From contig NZ_JNXI01000020.1 of assembly GCF_000717055.1 (NCBI RefSeq), forward strand, positions 1 to 64,000: a stretch of 64,000 nucleotides of DNA, written 5' to 3'. The notes below the pieces were generated by a model that was not told the origin of the DNA, searched no databases, and saw nothing but the letters and a program-made list of their open reading frames with translations. The stretch comes from Streptomyces iakyrus (lineage in GTDB: Bacteria; Actinomycetota; Actinomycetes; Streptomycetales; Streptomycetaceae). A program made the position numbers and the translations under genes. Every line of letters begins with the position of its first letter. The first letter of the stretch is position 1. This document shows positions 8,157-15,627 of the stretch, one piece after another.

Positions 8157-8648
8157 CTAAACCGCCTCGTACGCCAGCCCCTCGTAAGCCGCCCCGCCGC
8201 ACGCCACCGCGCCGCCTCCGCACGACGCCGTGAGGTCCGGGGATTTCGCGCACCGGTCCACCTCGCACCAGATGCGCTTGCCGGTGGCCTCGACGCTCCA
8301 GCCCCAGCGGTCGGCGAGGCCGTCGACGAGCGCCAGGCCCCGGCCGCCGGTCGCGTCGTCGCCGGCGCACCGGGGCACGGGGGCCCGGCCGCTGCGGTCC
8401 GCGACCTCCAGACGGACCGTGGCCTCCTCCGTCACCACGTGCGGCAGGGACAGCCGCAGGACGGCGGGACGGCCGGTGTGCACCACGGCGTTGGTGACGA
8501 GCTCGGAGACGAGCAGGATCAGCGTCTCGGCGAGGGGTTCGTCGGCCTGTATGCCGGACCCGGCCAGGCGGGAGCGGGCCCACCGCCGGGCCCGCCCCAC
8601 TTCTGCGGGGTCGGGCCGGATCTCCAGCTGCACTTGAAGCACCTGCAC
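8157..8648 (-). CDS. RsbW/SpoIIAB-like ATP-binding protein (HATPase_c_2)
   Basis: 163 aa, a stand-alone GHKL-type ATPase domain. The N box is SELVTNAVVHT, and the ATP-lid region reads GGRGLALVDGLADRWG, with the signature Trp/Gly residues of Streptomyces anti-sigma-like kinases. These proteins usually phosphorylate STAS antagonists or bind sigma factors; dozens exist per Streptomyces genome and most have no known partner. A STAS protein is encoded 6 kb away (14886-15266), but pairing is only a guess. Start GTG 8648; in-frame GTGs at 8642 and 8633 are alternatives. It interrupts the catabolic locus. Confidence 0.82.
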   Translation of the reverse strand: MQVLQVQLEIRPDPAEVGRARRWARSRLAGSGIQADEPLAETLILLVSELVTNAVVHTGRPAVLRLSLPHVVTEEATVRLEVADRSGRAPVPRCAGDDATGGRGLALVDGLADRWGWSVEATGKRIWCEVDRCAKSPDLTASCGGGAVACGGAAYEGLAYEAV

Positions 8649-9076
8649 CGCTCACACCATCCGAACCGGCGGACACTTAGGCTCGCGCCTCACGAGGGCC
8701 ACGATCGTAGCCATTTTCTGCATGGCCAGAACAACGGCCGGGACAAGGATCACGCAACGTGAATCCCTTGTGGGACAGCATGGTTGACGTACAGTCACGC
8801 CAACAAGCGCTTCGGGCATATTCCAGCGCGAAGGAGTACCCGTGCGGCATACTGTGCGACGCTCGCCGCGGGCAGTCGAACAGGCGGCGCCACGGGGTCG
8901 CACTGCGCTCGGAGCCACTCGCATTCGACACAAGGTACCGGAGCGGGCAATCGACTCCAGGCCGTAACGAGTCACGCTGAGGACACAAGCCGGTATCAAC
9001 GCTCCGTAATTCCGGTATGCCACGATCCATGACATCCCCAGGAGTGGTTCCGGCGATACCGCAGCCAGACGGCCCG
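8649..9076. other. Intergenic region, 428 bases, less GC-rich than its neighbours
   Basis: It holds a promoter-like pair, TTGTGG at 8768-8773 and TACAGT at 8790-8795 (16-base spacing), followed by a possible 41-codon ORF (8842-8967). The rest shows no gene. The minus-strand frame across 8652-9035 has no ribosome-binding site and a composition unlike a real protein. Confidence 0.45.
8842..8967 (+). CDS. Possible small basic protein, 41 aa
   Basis: GTG at 8842 preceded by GAAGGAG with five-base spacing, one of the best ribosome-binding sites in the window. The product starts MRHTVRRSPRAVEQ, is strongly basic and has no membrane segment. A promoter-like TTGTGG/TACAGT lies about 50 bases upstream. 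I do not recognise the sequence. It could be a leader or regulatory peptide, or a chance ORF. Confidence 0.3.
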   Translation: MRHTVRRSPRAVEQAAPRGRTALGATRIRHKVPERAIDSRP

Positions 9077-9086
9077 TCAGGCCGTC
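9068..9086 (-). terminator. Hairpin overlapping the stop of the ACAD gene
   Basis: GACGGC and GCCGTC arms flank a seven-base loop. The stop codon (9077-9079) lies within it. A short stem, plausibly ending the minus-strand operon. Confidence 0.35.
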
Positions 9087-10195
9087 TCTGGCGTCAGAGC
9101 CGCCGCGAGCAGCTCCTCACTCTCAGTGATTCCGCCCGCACGTTGGGTTCGAACCCATGCGCGTTTCAGATGCAGATGGACCTCGGACTCCCAGGTGAAG
9201 CCCATCCCGCCGTGTACCTGGAGGCAGTCGCGGGCGCCGCGCACGGCGGCCTCGTCGGCGAGGATCCGGGCCGCGGCGATGTCGGCCGGGTCGGCGGTCA
9301 CGGCGGCCGCGTACACCGCGGCGCGGGCCGTCTCCGCGCGGACCAAGATCCCCGCGCAGAGATGCGCCACCGCCTGGAAGGCACCGATGGGCCGTCCGAA
9401 CTGTTCGCGCGCCCGGGCGTGTTGCGCCGCCAGTTCGCAGACGCGGCCGGCCGTGCCGAGTTGCTCGGCGGCGGTGAGCAGGATCGCGACGGGGTCGGGG
9501 TCGGGCCGCCCGGCGGGCACGCGGTGCAGGGGCGTCAGCGGGTCGAGCGAGCGCAGCGGCACGGCCCCGGTGGTGTCCCCGCGTACGGCGTCCGCCTCCG
9601 CCAGCCACTCCACGAGCCCGCCGTCCACGGCCGCCACCACCGTCTCCCCGGTGGCCGCACCCGGTACGGCACCGGCCGCGAGGTGGGTGGCGACGAGCGG
9701 CCCGGGCAGCAGCGCACGCCCCGCCTCCTCGAACACCAACACGGCCTCCGCGAGCCCGAGTCCGACCCCGCCGTCCGTCTCCGGCACCCGCAGGTCGAAG
9801 AACCCGAGGTCGCCGAGGGCCCGCCACAGCCCCCGGTCGAGCCGCGGCGCCCCGGCCGCACGCCCCGCAGCTGTCCGGGCGGTCCCCCCAGGACCCCCGG
9901 CACGCCCGGCCCCCGCACTCCCGCCGTCGCCACCGGCCGCTGCCGCACGGGCCACGCCCGCACCACCCCCGCCCGCCCCGGAACGCCCCGGCTGCGCACC
10001 GCCGGTACGGGCACCGCCCATACCGGCGGCACCGTCCATACCGGCGGCACCGTCCATATCGGCAGCACCGCCCCCGTCGGCCTCCTCCACCGCCGCCCGC
10101 AGCGCCCGGCCGTCGAACCGCCGTGCCAGCGCCTCGCGCACCCCGTCCCGCAGTGCCCGCTGGTCGTCCGTCAGCCGGAACCGCACGGCGCTCAC
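9077..10195 (-). CDS. Acyl-CoA dehydrogenase with a Gly/Ala-rich insertion
   Basis: 372 aa. ACAD signatures are in the C-terminal half: TAGRVCELAAQHARAREQFG, then QVHGGMGFTWESEVHLHLKR. The N-terminal helix (RFRLTDDQRALRDGVREAL) is separated from the next conserved segment (LWRALGDLGFFDLRVPE) by about 78 residues (39-116) of low-complexity Gly/Ala/Met/Asp sequence containing MDGAAG repeats, which normal ACADs lack. GTG start overlaps the upstream ACAD stop as GTGA, so the two are coupled. Such adjacent pairs often form mixed-subunit ACADs in steroid degradation. This may be the less catalytic subunit, by inference. Confidence 0.85.
   Translation of the reverse strand: MSAVRFRLTDDQRALRDGVREALARRFDGRALRAAVEEADGGGAADMDGAAGMDGAAGMGGARTGGAQPGRSGAGGGGAGVARAAAAGGDGGSAGAGRAGGPGGTARTAAGRAAGAPRLDRGLWRALGDLGFFDLRVPETDGGVGLGLAEAVLVFEEAGRALLPGPLVATHLAAGAVPGAATGETVVAAVDGGLVEWLAEADAVRGDTTGAVPLRSLDPLTPLHRVPAGRPDPDPVAILLTAAEQLGTAGRVCELAAQHARAREQFGRPIGAFQAVAHLCAGILVRAETARAAVYAAAVTADPADIAAARILADEAAVRGARDCLQVHGGMGFTWESEVHLHLKRAWVRTQRAGGITESEELLAAALTPETA
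10013..10066. repeat. Three 18-bp tandem repeats inside an ACAD gene
   Basis: Units at 10013-10030, 10031-10048 and 10049-10066, consensus ACCGTCCATACCGGCGGC with one to two changes each. On the coding strand they give a six-residue repeat of the MDGAAG type. They sit at the start of the Gly/Ala-rich insertion, pointing to expansion by slippage. Confidence 0.85.
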
Positions 10196-11325
10196 CGTCC
10201 CTTCGGCAGGCCGAGGATGCGCTCGGCGATGATGCTGTGCTGGACCTGCGAGGTGCCGGCCGCGATGGTGTACGCCAGGGCGGAGAGCCGGTCGGGGGTC
10301 CACGGCCGGTCCAGGTCGAGGCAGTCGGGGCCCAGTACCTCCGCGGCGGCGTCGTAGAGCTCCTGGCGGGCGTGCGAGTAACGGAGCTTGAAGACCGAGC
10401 CGCCCGTGTCCGGTACTCCGCCCGAGGCCTCGGCCGCGCTCACGTTCCACTGCGTGAGCCGCCACAGCGCCCGGAACTCCGCGTTGAGCCTGCCCAGCCG
10501 GCGCCTGAGGGCCGGGTCGTCCCAGCGACCGTTCTTGCGGGCCTCGACGGCCAGTTCGGCGAGGACCCGGCGGCAGGCGACGACCTCGCCCGCGAAGGCC
10601 GTGCCCCGCTCGAAGGACAGCGTCACCATGGTCACGCGCCAGCCGTCGTCCTCGTCCCCGACCCGGTTGGCCACCGGCACCCGCACCTCGTCCAGGAACA
10701 CCTCGGCGAACTCGGCGGGCCCGGCGAGCGTGCGCAGCGGCCGTACGGTGATGCCGGGCGCGTCCATGGGCAGGGCGAGCCAGGTGATGCCGCGGTGCTT
10801 CGGGGCGGCCGGGCCGGTGCGGACCAACAGCTCACACCAGTCGGCGACTTCGGCGTGCGAGGTCCAGATCTTGGAGCCGGTCACCACGTAGTCGTCGCCG
10901 TCGCGCCGCGCGCGGGTGCGCAGGGCCGCGAGGTCGGACCCGGCCTCCGGTTCGCTGAAGCCCTGGCACCAGACCTCCTCGCCGCGCAGGATCGGCGGCA
11001 GCCAGCGCGCCCGCTGGGCGTCCGTGCCCTCGGCGGCGATGGTCGGCCCGGCGTGCAGCAGGCCCACGAAGTTGGCACCCACGTAGGGCGCTCCGGCCTT
11101 CTCGGTCTCCTCCAGGAAGATCAGGCGGACGCTCGGGGTGGCGTCCCAGTGGACGCCGGCGTATCCGGCCTCGTACAGCCTGCGCTGCCAGCCGAGGTCG
11201 TACGCCCGCCGACCCGGCCAGTCGTCGGGGGACGGCCTGGGCGGGAGACCGGGGAGCGTGCGCCCGAGCCACTCCCGCAGCCGGGCCCGGAACTCCTCCT
11301 CCTCGGGCGTGTACGACAGGTCCAT
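10192..11325 (-). CDS. Acyl-CoA dehydrogenase
   Basis: 377 aa, ATG start at 11325 (MDLSYTPEEEEFRARL). The conserved middle-domain motif is WCQGFSEPEAGSDLA and KIWTSHAEVADWC. The C-terminus GTSQVQHSIIAERILGLPKG is the typical FadE ending. The start overlaps the upstream amidohydrolase stop as TGATG, and its own stop overlaps the next ACAD start as GTGA, so three genes are translated as a coupled unit. Pairing with the downstream ACAD into a heteromer is an inference from organisation in steroid-type pathways. The long upstream frame extension is an amidohydrolase shadow. Confidence 0.9.
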   Translation of the reverse strand: MDLSYTPEEEEFRARLREWLGRTLPGLPPRPSPDDWPGRRAYDLGWQRRLYEAGYAGVHWDATPSVRLIFLEETEKAGAPYVGANFVGLLHAGPTIAAEGTDAQRARWLPPILRGEEVWCQGFSEPEAGSDLAALRTRARRDGDDYVVTGSKIWTSHAEVADWCELLVRTGPAAPKHRGITWLALPMDAPGITVRPLRTLAGPAEFAEVFLDEVRVPVANRVGDEDDGWRVTMVTLSFERGTAFAGEVVACRRVLAELAVEARKNGRWDDPALRRRLGRLNAEFRALWRLTQWNVSAAEASGGVPDTGGSVFKLRYSHARQELYDAAAEVLGPDCLDLDRPWTPDRLSALAYTIAAGTSQVQHSIIAERILGLPKGR

Positions 11326-12521
11326 CAGCGGTCGAGGTCCAGGTCCAGCATCCGGATGGCGTTGCCGCGCATCAACTTGTACACCGTCTCGTCGTCGAGG
11401 CCCTTGACGTGGTCGAGGGCGACCTCCTTGGTGTGCGGGAAGGTCGAGTCGACGTGCGGGTAGTCGGTCTCGAAGGTGGCGTTGTCCCGGCCGACCACGT
11501 CGATCGAGGCCACGCCGTGCTTGTCGCGGAAGAAGCAGCAGAACATCTGCCGGTAGTAGTAGGTCGACGGCGGCTCGGGGACGGTGTCGCGGACGCCACC
11601 CCAGGCGCGGTGCTCCTCCCAGACGTCGTCGGCGCGCTCCAGGGCGTACGGGATCCAGCCCATCTGGCCCTCGGAGTAGGCGAGTTTGAGGCGCGGGAAC
11701 TTCACCAGGACCCCGCTGAAGAGGAAGTCCATCATCGAGGCCATCGCGTTGTTGAAGCTGAGCGAGGCCTGGACGGCGGGCGGTGCGTCCGGGGAGGCGG
11801 CCGGCATCTGGGAGGACGATCCGATGTGCATGTTCACGACCGTCCCGGTCTCCTCGCAGACCGCGAAGAACGGGTCCCAGTAGCCGGAGTGGATGGACGG
11901 CAGCCCGAGGTGGGTGGGGATCTCCGAGAAGGTCACCGCCCGCACTCCTCGTGCGGCGTTGCGGCGGATCTCCGCGACGGCCAGGCCGATGTCCCACAGC
12001 GGGATCAGGCACAGCGGGATGAGCCGCCCGCCGCTGTCGCCGCACCACTCCTCGACCATCCAGTCGTTGTAGGCCCGCACGCAGGCCAGAGCGACCTCCT
12101 TGTCGTGCGCCTCGGCGAAGGTCTGGCCGCAGAAGCGCGGGAAGCTGGGGAAGCACAGACTCGCCTCGACGTGGTTGAGGTCCATGTCCTTCAGGCGTTC
12201 CTTCGGGTCCCAGCAGCCGGGCCGCATCTCCTCGCGGGTGATGCCCTCCAGGGTCATCGCGTCCCGGTCGAAGCCGACGGCGGCGATGTTGCGCTTGTAC
12301 GGGAACTTCAGATCCTCGTAGACCCACCAGTCGGTGGGCTGGCCGTCCGGGTCCATGGTGATCCGGTACTTGCCGCCGACGTAGGCGAGTTCACCGATCC
12401 CGGCGGTCAGCGGCCTCGGGCCGCGCTCGCGGTACTTGGCCGGCAGCCAGGTGTCGAAGAGGTGGGCGGGCTCGATCACGTGGTCGTCGACGCTGATGAT
12501 GCGGGGCAGTTCGGTCGCCAT
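11325..12521 (-). CDS. Amidohydrolase family protein (PF04909-like)
   Basis: 398 aa. It starts MATELPRIISVDDHVIEP, where the D-x-H pair is the first metal-binding motif of amidohydrolase_2 (ACMSD-like) enzymes. Later conserved pieces are NMHIGSSSQMP and ETDYPHVDSTFP, the C-terminal metal-binding Asp region. Family members carry out decarboxylation or hydrolysis without redox. In actinobacterial ACAD/ligase loci they are common and mostly uncharacterised. ATG with GGAGGGG upstream; first gene of the minus-strand coupled trio. Its promoter region, shared with the divergent ligase, has two CTGACG-N3-CGTCAG-type sites. Confidence 0.88.
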   Translation of the reverse strand: MATELPRIISVDDHVIEPAHLFDTWLPAKYRERGPRPLTAGIGELAYVGGKYRITMDPDGQPTDWWVYEDLKFPYKRNIAAVGFDRDAMTLEGITREEMRPGCWDPKERLKDMDLNHVEASLCFPSFPRFCGQTFAEAHDKEVALACVRAYNDWMVEEWCGDSGGRLIPLCLIPLWDIGLAVAEIRRNAARGVRAVTFSEIPTHLGLPSIHSGYWDPFFAVCEETGTVVNMHIGSSSQMPAASPDAPPAVQASLSFNNAMASMMDFLFSGVLVKFPRLKLAYSEGQMGWIPYALERADDVWEEHRAWGGVRDTVPEPPSTYYYRQMFCCFFRDKHGVASIDVVGRDNATFETDYPHVDSTFPHTKEVALDHVKGLDDETVYKLMRGNAIRMLDLDLDR

Positions 12522-12545
12522 GGGTCCCCTCCGCCGGACGGTACT

Positions 12546-12590
12546 TATCTGATGCAGCGTCAGATAGCATCCCACCTGACGACCCGTCAG
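12546..12590. promoter_or_regulatory. Two palindromic operators between amidohydrolase and ligase genes
   Basis: Site 1 has core CTGATG-CAG-CGTCAG at 12549-12563, and its symmetry extends to TAT/ATA flanks (12546-12566) with one mismatched pair. Site 2 at 12576-12590 reads CTGACG-ACC-CGTCAG, with perfect arms. Centres are 27 bp apart. They match the sites at 6667-6716 and lie where a divergent promoter would be blocked. Confidence 0.72.
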
Positions 12591-12610
12591 CCAAGCAGCA
12601 GGGGGCAGTC

Positions 12611-14113
12611 GTGAACGAGACCCCGCACACCCTGAGTTCGTCCCGCACCCTGTGGGACCTGGTCACCCGCCGCGCGGCCCTCACGCCCGACCGCCCGCTC
12701 TTCCTCCAGGACGACCGGTCGCTGGCCTTCGGGGCGCTGCGCGCGCGTGCCGAGCGGGTCGCGGCCGGGCTGTACGGCATGGGTGTGCGCCACGGCACGG
12801 TGGTCGCCTGGCAGCTGCCCACCCGCATCGAGACGGCCGTGCTGTCCTTCGCCCTGGCCCGGCTCGGCGCCGTGCAGACGCCGGTGATCCCCTTCTACCG
12901 GGACCGCGAGGTCGGCTTCGCCCTGCGCGAGTCCAAGGCGGAGTTCTTCGCGGTGCCCGGCACCTGGCGCGGCTTCGACCACGGCGCGATGGCCCGGCGG
13001 CTGGGCGCGAGGGGCGTCTTCGAGGCCTACGACGACCTGCCCGACGGCGATCCGTCCCTCCTGCCTCCCCCGCCCTCCGACGGCACCGCCGTCCGCTGGA
13101 TCTACTGGACGTCCGGTACGACCTCCGACCCCAAGGGCGTGCTGCACACGGACCGTTCACTGCTCGCGGGCGGCTCCTGCCTGGCGCACGCGCTGCGCCC
13201 CTCGGCGGACGACGTGGGCTCGATCGCCTTCCCGTACGCCCACATCGGCGGACCCGACTACACGGTGATGCTGCTGCTGTACGGCTTCCCGGCGGTGCTG
13301 TTCGAGCAGTTCGCGCTGCCGGACGCGCTGGCGGCGTACCGCGCGCACGGGGTGACGATGGCGGGCGGGTCGACGGCGTTCTACTCAATGTTCCTGGCGG
13401 AGCAGCGCAAGCAGCCGGGAGAGCCGGTGGTGCCGTCGCTGCGGCTGCTGGCGGGCGGCGGGGCGCCCAATCCGCCGGAGCTGTACCACGCCGTGGTGCG
13501 GGAGATGGGCGTGCAGCTCACCCACGGGTACGGCATGACCGAGGTGCCGATGATCACCATGGGCGACCCGGACGACACTCCCGAGCTGCTGGCGGCGACC
13601 GAGGGGCGGCCGCCGGAGGGGATGGAGATCCGGGTCGTGGACGGCGAGGTGCGGTTGCGCGGGGAGGCCGTGTGCCGGGGGTATCTGGACCCGGGGCAGA
13701 CGGCGGAGGCCTTCGACGAGGAGGGCTACCTGCGCACAGGCGACCTCGGACACCTGACGGAGACCGGGCACCTGGTCCTCACCGGCCGGCTCAAGGACGT
13801 CATCATCCGCAAGGGCGAGAACATCTCGGCCCAGGAGATCGAGGACCTGCTGCACCGGCATCCGGCGGTCGGGGACGTCGCGGTGATCGGACTGCCGGAC
13901 GCGGCGCGCGGGGAGCTGGTGTGCGCGGTGGTGGAACAGCCCCCGGACACCGAGGCGTTGACGCTCGACACCCTGACCGCCTTCCTGCGCGCCGAGGGAC
14001 TGTCGGTGCACAAGCTCCCGGAGCGGCTGGAGATCGTGGACGCCCTCCCACGGGGCGAAACCCTGCGAAAGGTACTGAAGTACAAACTCCGCGCCCGCTA
14101 CTCCCCCACGTGA
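12611..14113 (+). CDS. Acyl-CoA synthetase (AMP-binding enzyme)
   Basis: 500 aa ANL-superfamily ligase. The P-loop-like motif is YWTSGTTSDPKG, the adenylate motif GYGMTEVPM, the hinge region YLRTGDLGHL, then GRLKDVIIRKGENIS. The C-terminal catalytic Lys lies in RGETLRKVLKYKL. It activates a carboxylic acid as its CoA thioester for the ACADs encoded divergently. Overall it resembles cyclohexanecarboxylate-CoA ligases, which is a family-level impression. GTG start at 12611 with a GGGGG-type ribosome-binding site. It shares the palindromic operator region and a dispersed repeat follows its stop. Confidence 0.88.
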   Translation: MNETPHTLSSSRTLWDLVTRRAALTPDRPLFLQDDRSLAFGALRARAERVAAGLYGMGVRHGTVVAWQLPTRIETAVLSFALARLGAVQTPVIPFYRDREVGFALRESKAEFFAVPGTWRGFDHGAMARRLGARGVFEAYDDLPDGDPSLLPPPPSDGTAVRWIYWTSGTTSDPKGVLHTDRSLLAGGSCLAHALRPSADDVGSIAFPYAHIGGPDYTVMLLLYGFPAVLFEQFALPDALAAYRAHGVTMAGGSTAFYSMFLAEQRKQPGEPVVPSLRLLAGGGAPNPPELYHAVVREMGVQLTHGYGMTEVPMITMGDPDDTPELLAATEGRPPEGMEIRVVDGEVRLRGEAVCRGYLDPGQTAEAFDEEGYLRTGDLGHLTETGHLVLTGRLKDVIIRKGENISAQEIEDLLHRHPAVGDVAVIGLPDAARGELVCAVVEQPPDTEALTLDTLTAFLRAEGLSVHKLPERLEIVDALPRGETLRKVLKYKLRARYSPT

Positions 14114-14123
14114 CCCTTCAGAG

Positions 14124-14175
14124 CCACGGGGAACTGCGCGAACAACCACGGACGGCCCGCAGCCGCCCGCCCGAG
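14124..14175 (+). repeat. Dispersed intergenic repeat, copy 2
   Basis: Core CGGGGAACTGCGCGAAC with the tail CAACCACGGACGGCCCGCAG, the same family as 5659-5690. It lies in the gap downstream of the ligase gene. Confidence 0.7.
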
Positions 14176-14204
14176 AACAACCTCCGCGGCGCGGACGCGT
14201 GGCC

Positions 14205-14717
14205 CTACTCGGGCACGGTGAAGTAGCGGGCGAAGGCGGGGACGACCTCGGCCTCGCCGACCTTGCCGTCACCGTCCGCGTCGAGCGCGGCGGCGGCCGG
14301 CCCGGCGAGGTCCTCCGGTACACCGAGGCACTTCAGGACGCGACCCGCCTCCTCGACCGTCAAGGCGCCGTCCCCGTCGGTGTCGGCGACGTCCAGGGCC
14401 GCGTGCAGGAAGGGGCGGGCGATCTCGGCGAACCGGTCGGGATTGTCGCGCAGACGCTTGACCGCGCCGTTGACGAACTCCTGGCGCGTGATGCGCTGGT
14501 CGCCGTCGCGGTCCGCCATCCCGGCCATGCCCTGCCAGAAGGCCTCGGCGCCGCCGTACAGCGCCTGCCCCTTGTCGGACCGGGCCGTCACGGCGAACTC
14601 CGTGAGCAGCGCCTTGGCCGCGCCGTAGAAGTCCTCGCGGTCGATGTAGCCGTTGCCGTCCTGGTCGAAGGTGGCGAACCGGGCGGCGATCCTGCGCTCG
14701 TACTCGCTGCTGACCAT
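14205..14717 (-). CDS. EF-hand calcium-binding protein (calerythrin-like)
   Basis: 170 aa with four EF-hand loops: DQDGNGYIDREDF (about residue 17), DRDGDQRITRQEF (about 68), DTDGDGALTVEEA (about 112) and DADGDGKVGEAEV (about 145). All have the Asp/Asn ligands at positions 1, 3 and 5, and three end in the usual acidic residue pattern. Streptomyces calcium-binding proteins of this type act as intracellular Ca2+ buffers or sensors. ATG at 14717 with GAAAGAG upstream; the longer frame adds an Arg/Pro-rich extension that looks non-coding. Confidence 0.9.
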   Translation of the reverse strand: MVSSEYERRIAARFATFDQDGNGYIDREDFYGAAKALLTEFAVTARSDKGQALYGGAEAFWQGMAGMADRDGDQRITRQEFVNGAVKRLRDNPDRFAEIARPFLHAALDVADTDGDGALTVEEAGRVLKCLGVPEDLAGPAAAALDADGDGKVGEAEVVPAFARYFTVPE

Positions 14718-14885
14718 GTCTCTTTCGGGCCGCCTTACGTCGGGTGGGGTGCGTCTCGGTCGGAGCGTACGACGGAGGGAGCCGTTCGGGCGCGGGAAAA
14801 CGTCACTTGTGCCAAGACCGGGGGAATTCCGGGACAACGGCGTGTCGGAACGGCAACACTCCGTCTACCGTGCGTCATCGCGACG

Positions 14886-15266
14886 TCACGCGGAGAGGGG
14901 TTCGCCCTCGTCGCCGAGGGCCGCGTCCACATCGCCGTACACGTCGAACAGCCTGCGGACGCCCAGCGCGCCGAGGACCCGGTTGACGTGGGACCCGTCG
15001 GCCGCACCCCGGGCGGGCAGCACGAGGCGCAGCCGGCCCTGACAGGAGCGGATCAGGCGGCGGGCCGCGATGAGCACGCCAACGCCGCTGGAGTCGCAGA
15101 AGAACACCTCGGACAGATCCAGGACGAGACAGTGGTGCCCCTCGGCCACCACGTCGTGCACGCGCTGACGCAGCACCGGTGAGGTCACCAGATCGAGCTC
15201 GCCGGACACCTGGAGCACGGCCCATTCGCCCTGCTCGCCGCCGGTCACTATGAAGGTCACCACCAC
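14886..15266 (-). CDS. STAS-domain anti-sigma factor antagonist
   Basis: 126 aa, one STAS domain. The conserved phosphorylation loop is LSEVFFCDSSGVGVL, with the DSSG serine being the one phosphorylated by RsbW/SpoIIAB-type kinases. The beta-strand start VLQVSGELDLVTSPVL is typical. It would release a sigma factor by binding its anti-sigma kinase. GTG at 15266, or an adjacent GTG at 15263. The nearby sigma factor has a zinc-type anti-sigma partner, so this STAS protein probably serves a different kinase. It is divergent from the sigma gene across a 361-base gap. Confidence 0.87.
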   Translation of the reverse strand: MVVTFIVTGGEQGEWAVLQVSGELDLVTSPVLRQRVHDVVAEGHHCLVLDLSEVFFCDSSGVGVLIAARRLIRSCQGRLRLVLPARGAADGSHVNRVLGALGVRRLFDVYGDVDAALGDEGEPLSA

Positions 15267-15627
15267 GCCCCTCGCTCGCCAAAACGGAAGCAGTCCCTAC
15301 GCTTCCTTGCAGCGCGGCTGCCCAGCGGCAGTTCCCTGAAACACAACCCGGAAAACGGATCCCCCGCGGAAGAGGCTTGTTTTAGTCGGCTTCGATCCTG
15401 TTCGATCCTCTTCTGTCAGGTCTGATCGGAGGACGGTGGGGTAGGCGCGAGCCCAAAGGCGTGCGGGACGAGCCGCCGCACCCCCTACCACCTGGGGCCG
15501 GTCGGGGGGCGCACATTGCCACAAAGGGGCGTGCGTGAGCGGACGTGCCGACTACATTCGAGGAGACGCCGGGGACAGGCTGGACAGAGCACGGGCGCGG
15601 GACACGAGCAGGGGGTGAGGGGGCCGC
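15267..15627. promoter_or_regulatory. Divergent STAS/sigma promoter region
   Basis: 361 bases with no gene. A perfect tandem pair of nine-base units, TTCGATCCT, occupies 15391-15399 and 15401-15409, upstream of the STAS gene, and could be a direct-repeat regulator site or part of its promoter. On the sigma side, CGACTACATT near 15546-15555 could supply a -10 element. No terminator-like hairpin is obvious. Confidence 0.4.

Noticed and set aside
9139-9160. GGGTTCGAACCC looks like the T-arm of a tRNA gene
   Set aside because: It lies inside the acyl-CoA dehydrogenase reading frame (the KRAWVRTQR segment). No acceptor, D or anticodon arm can be placed around it.
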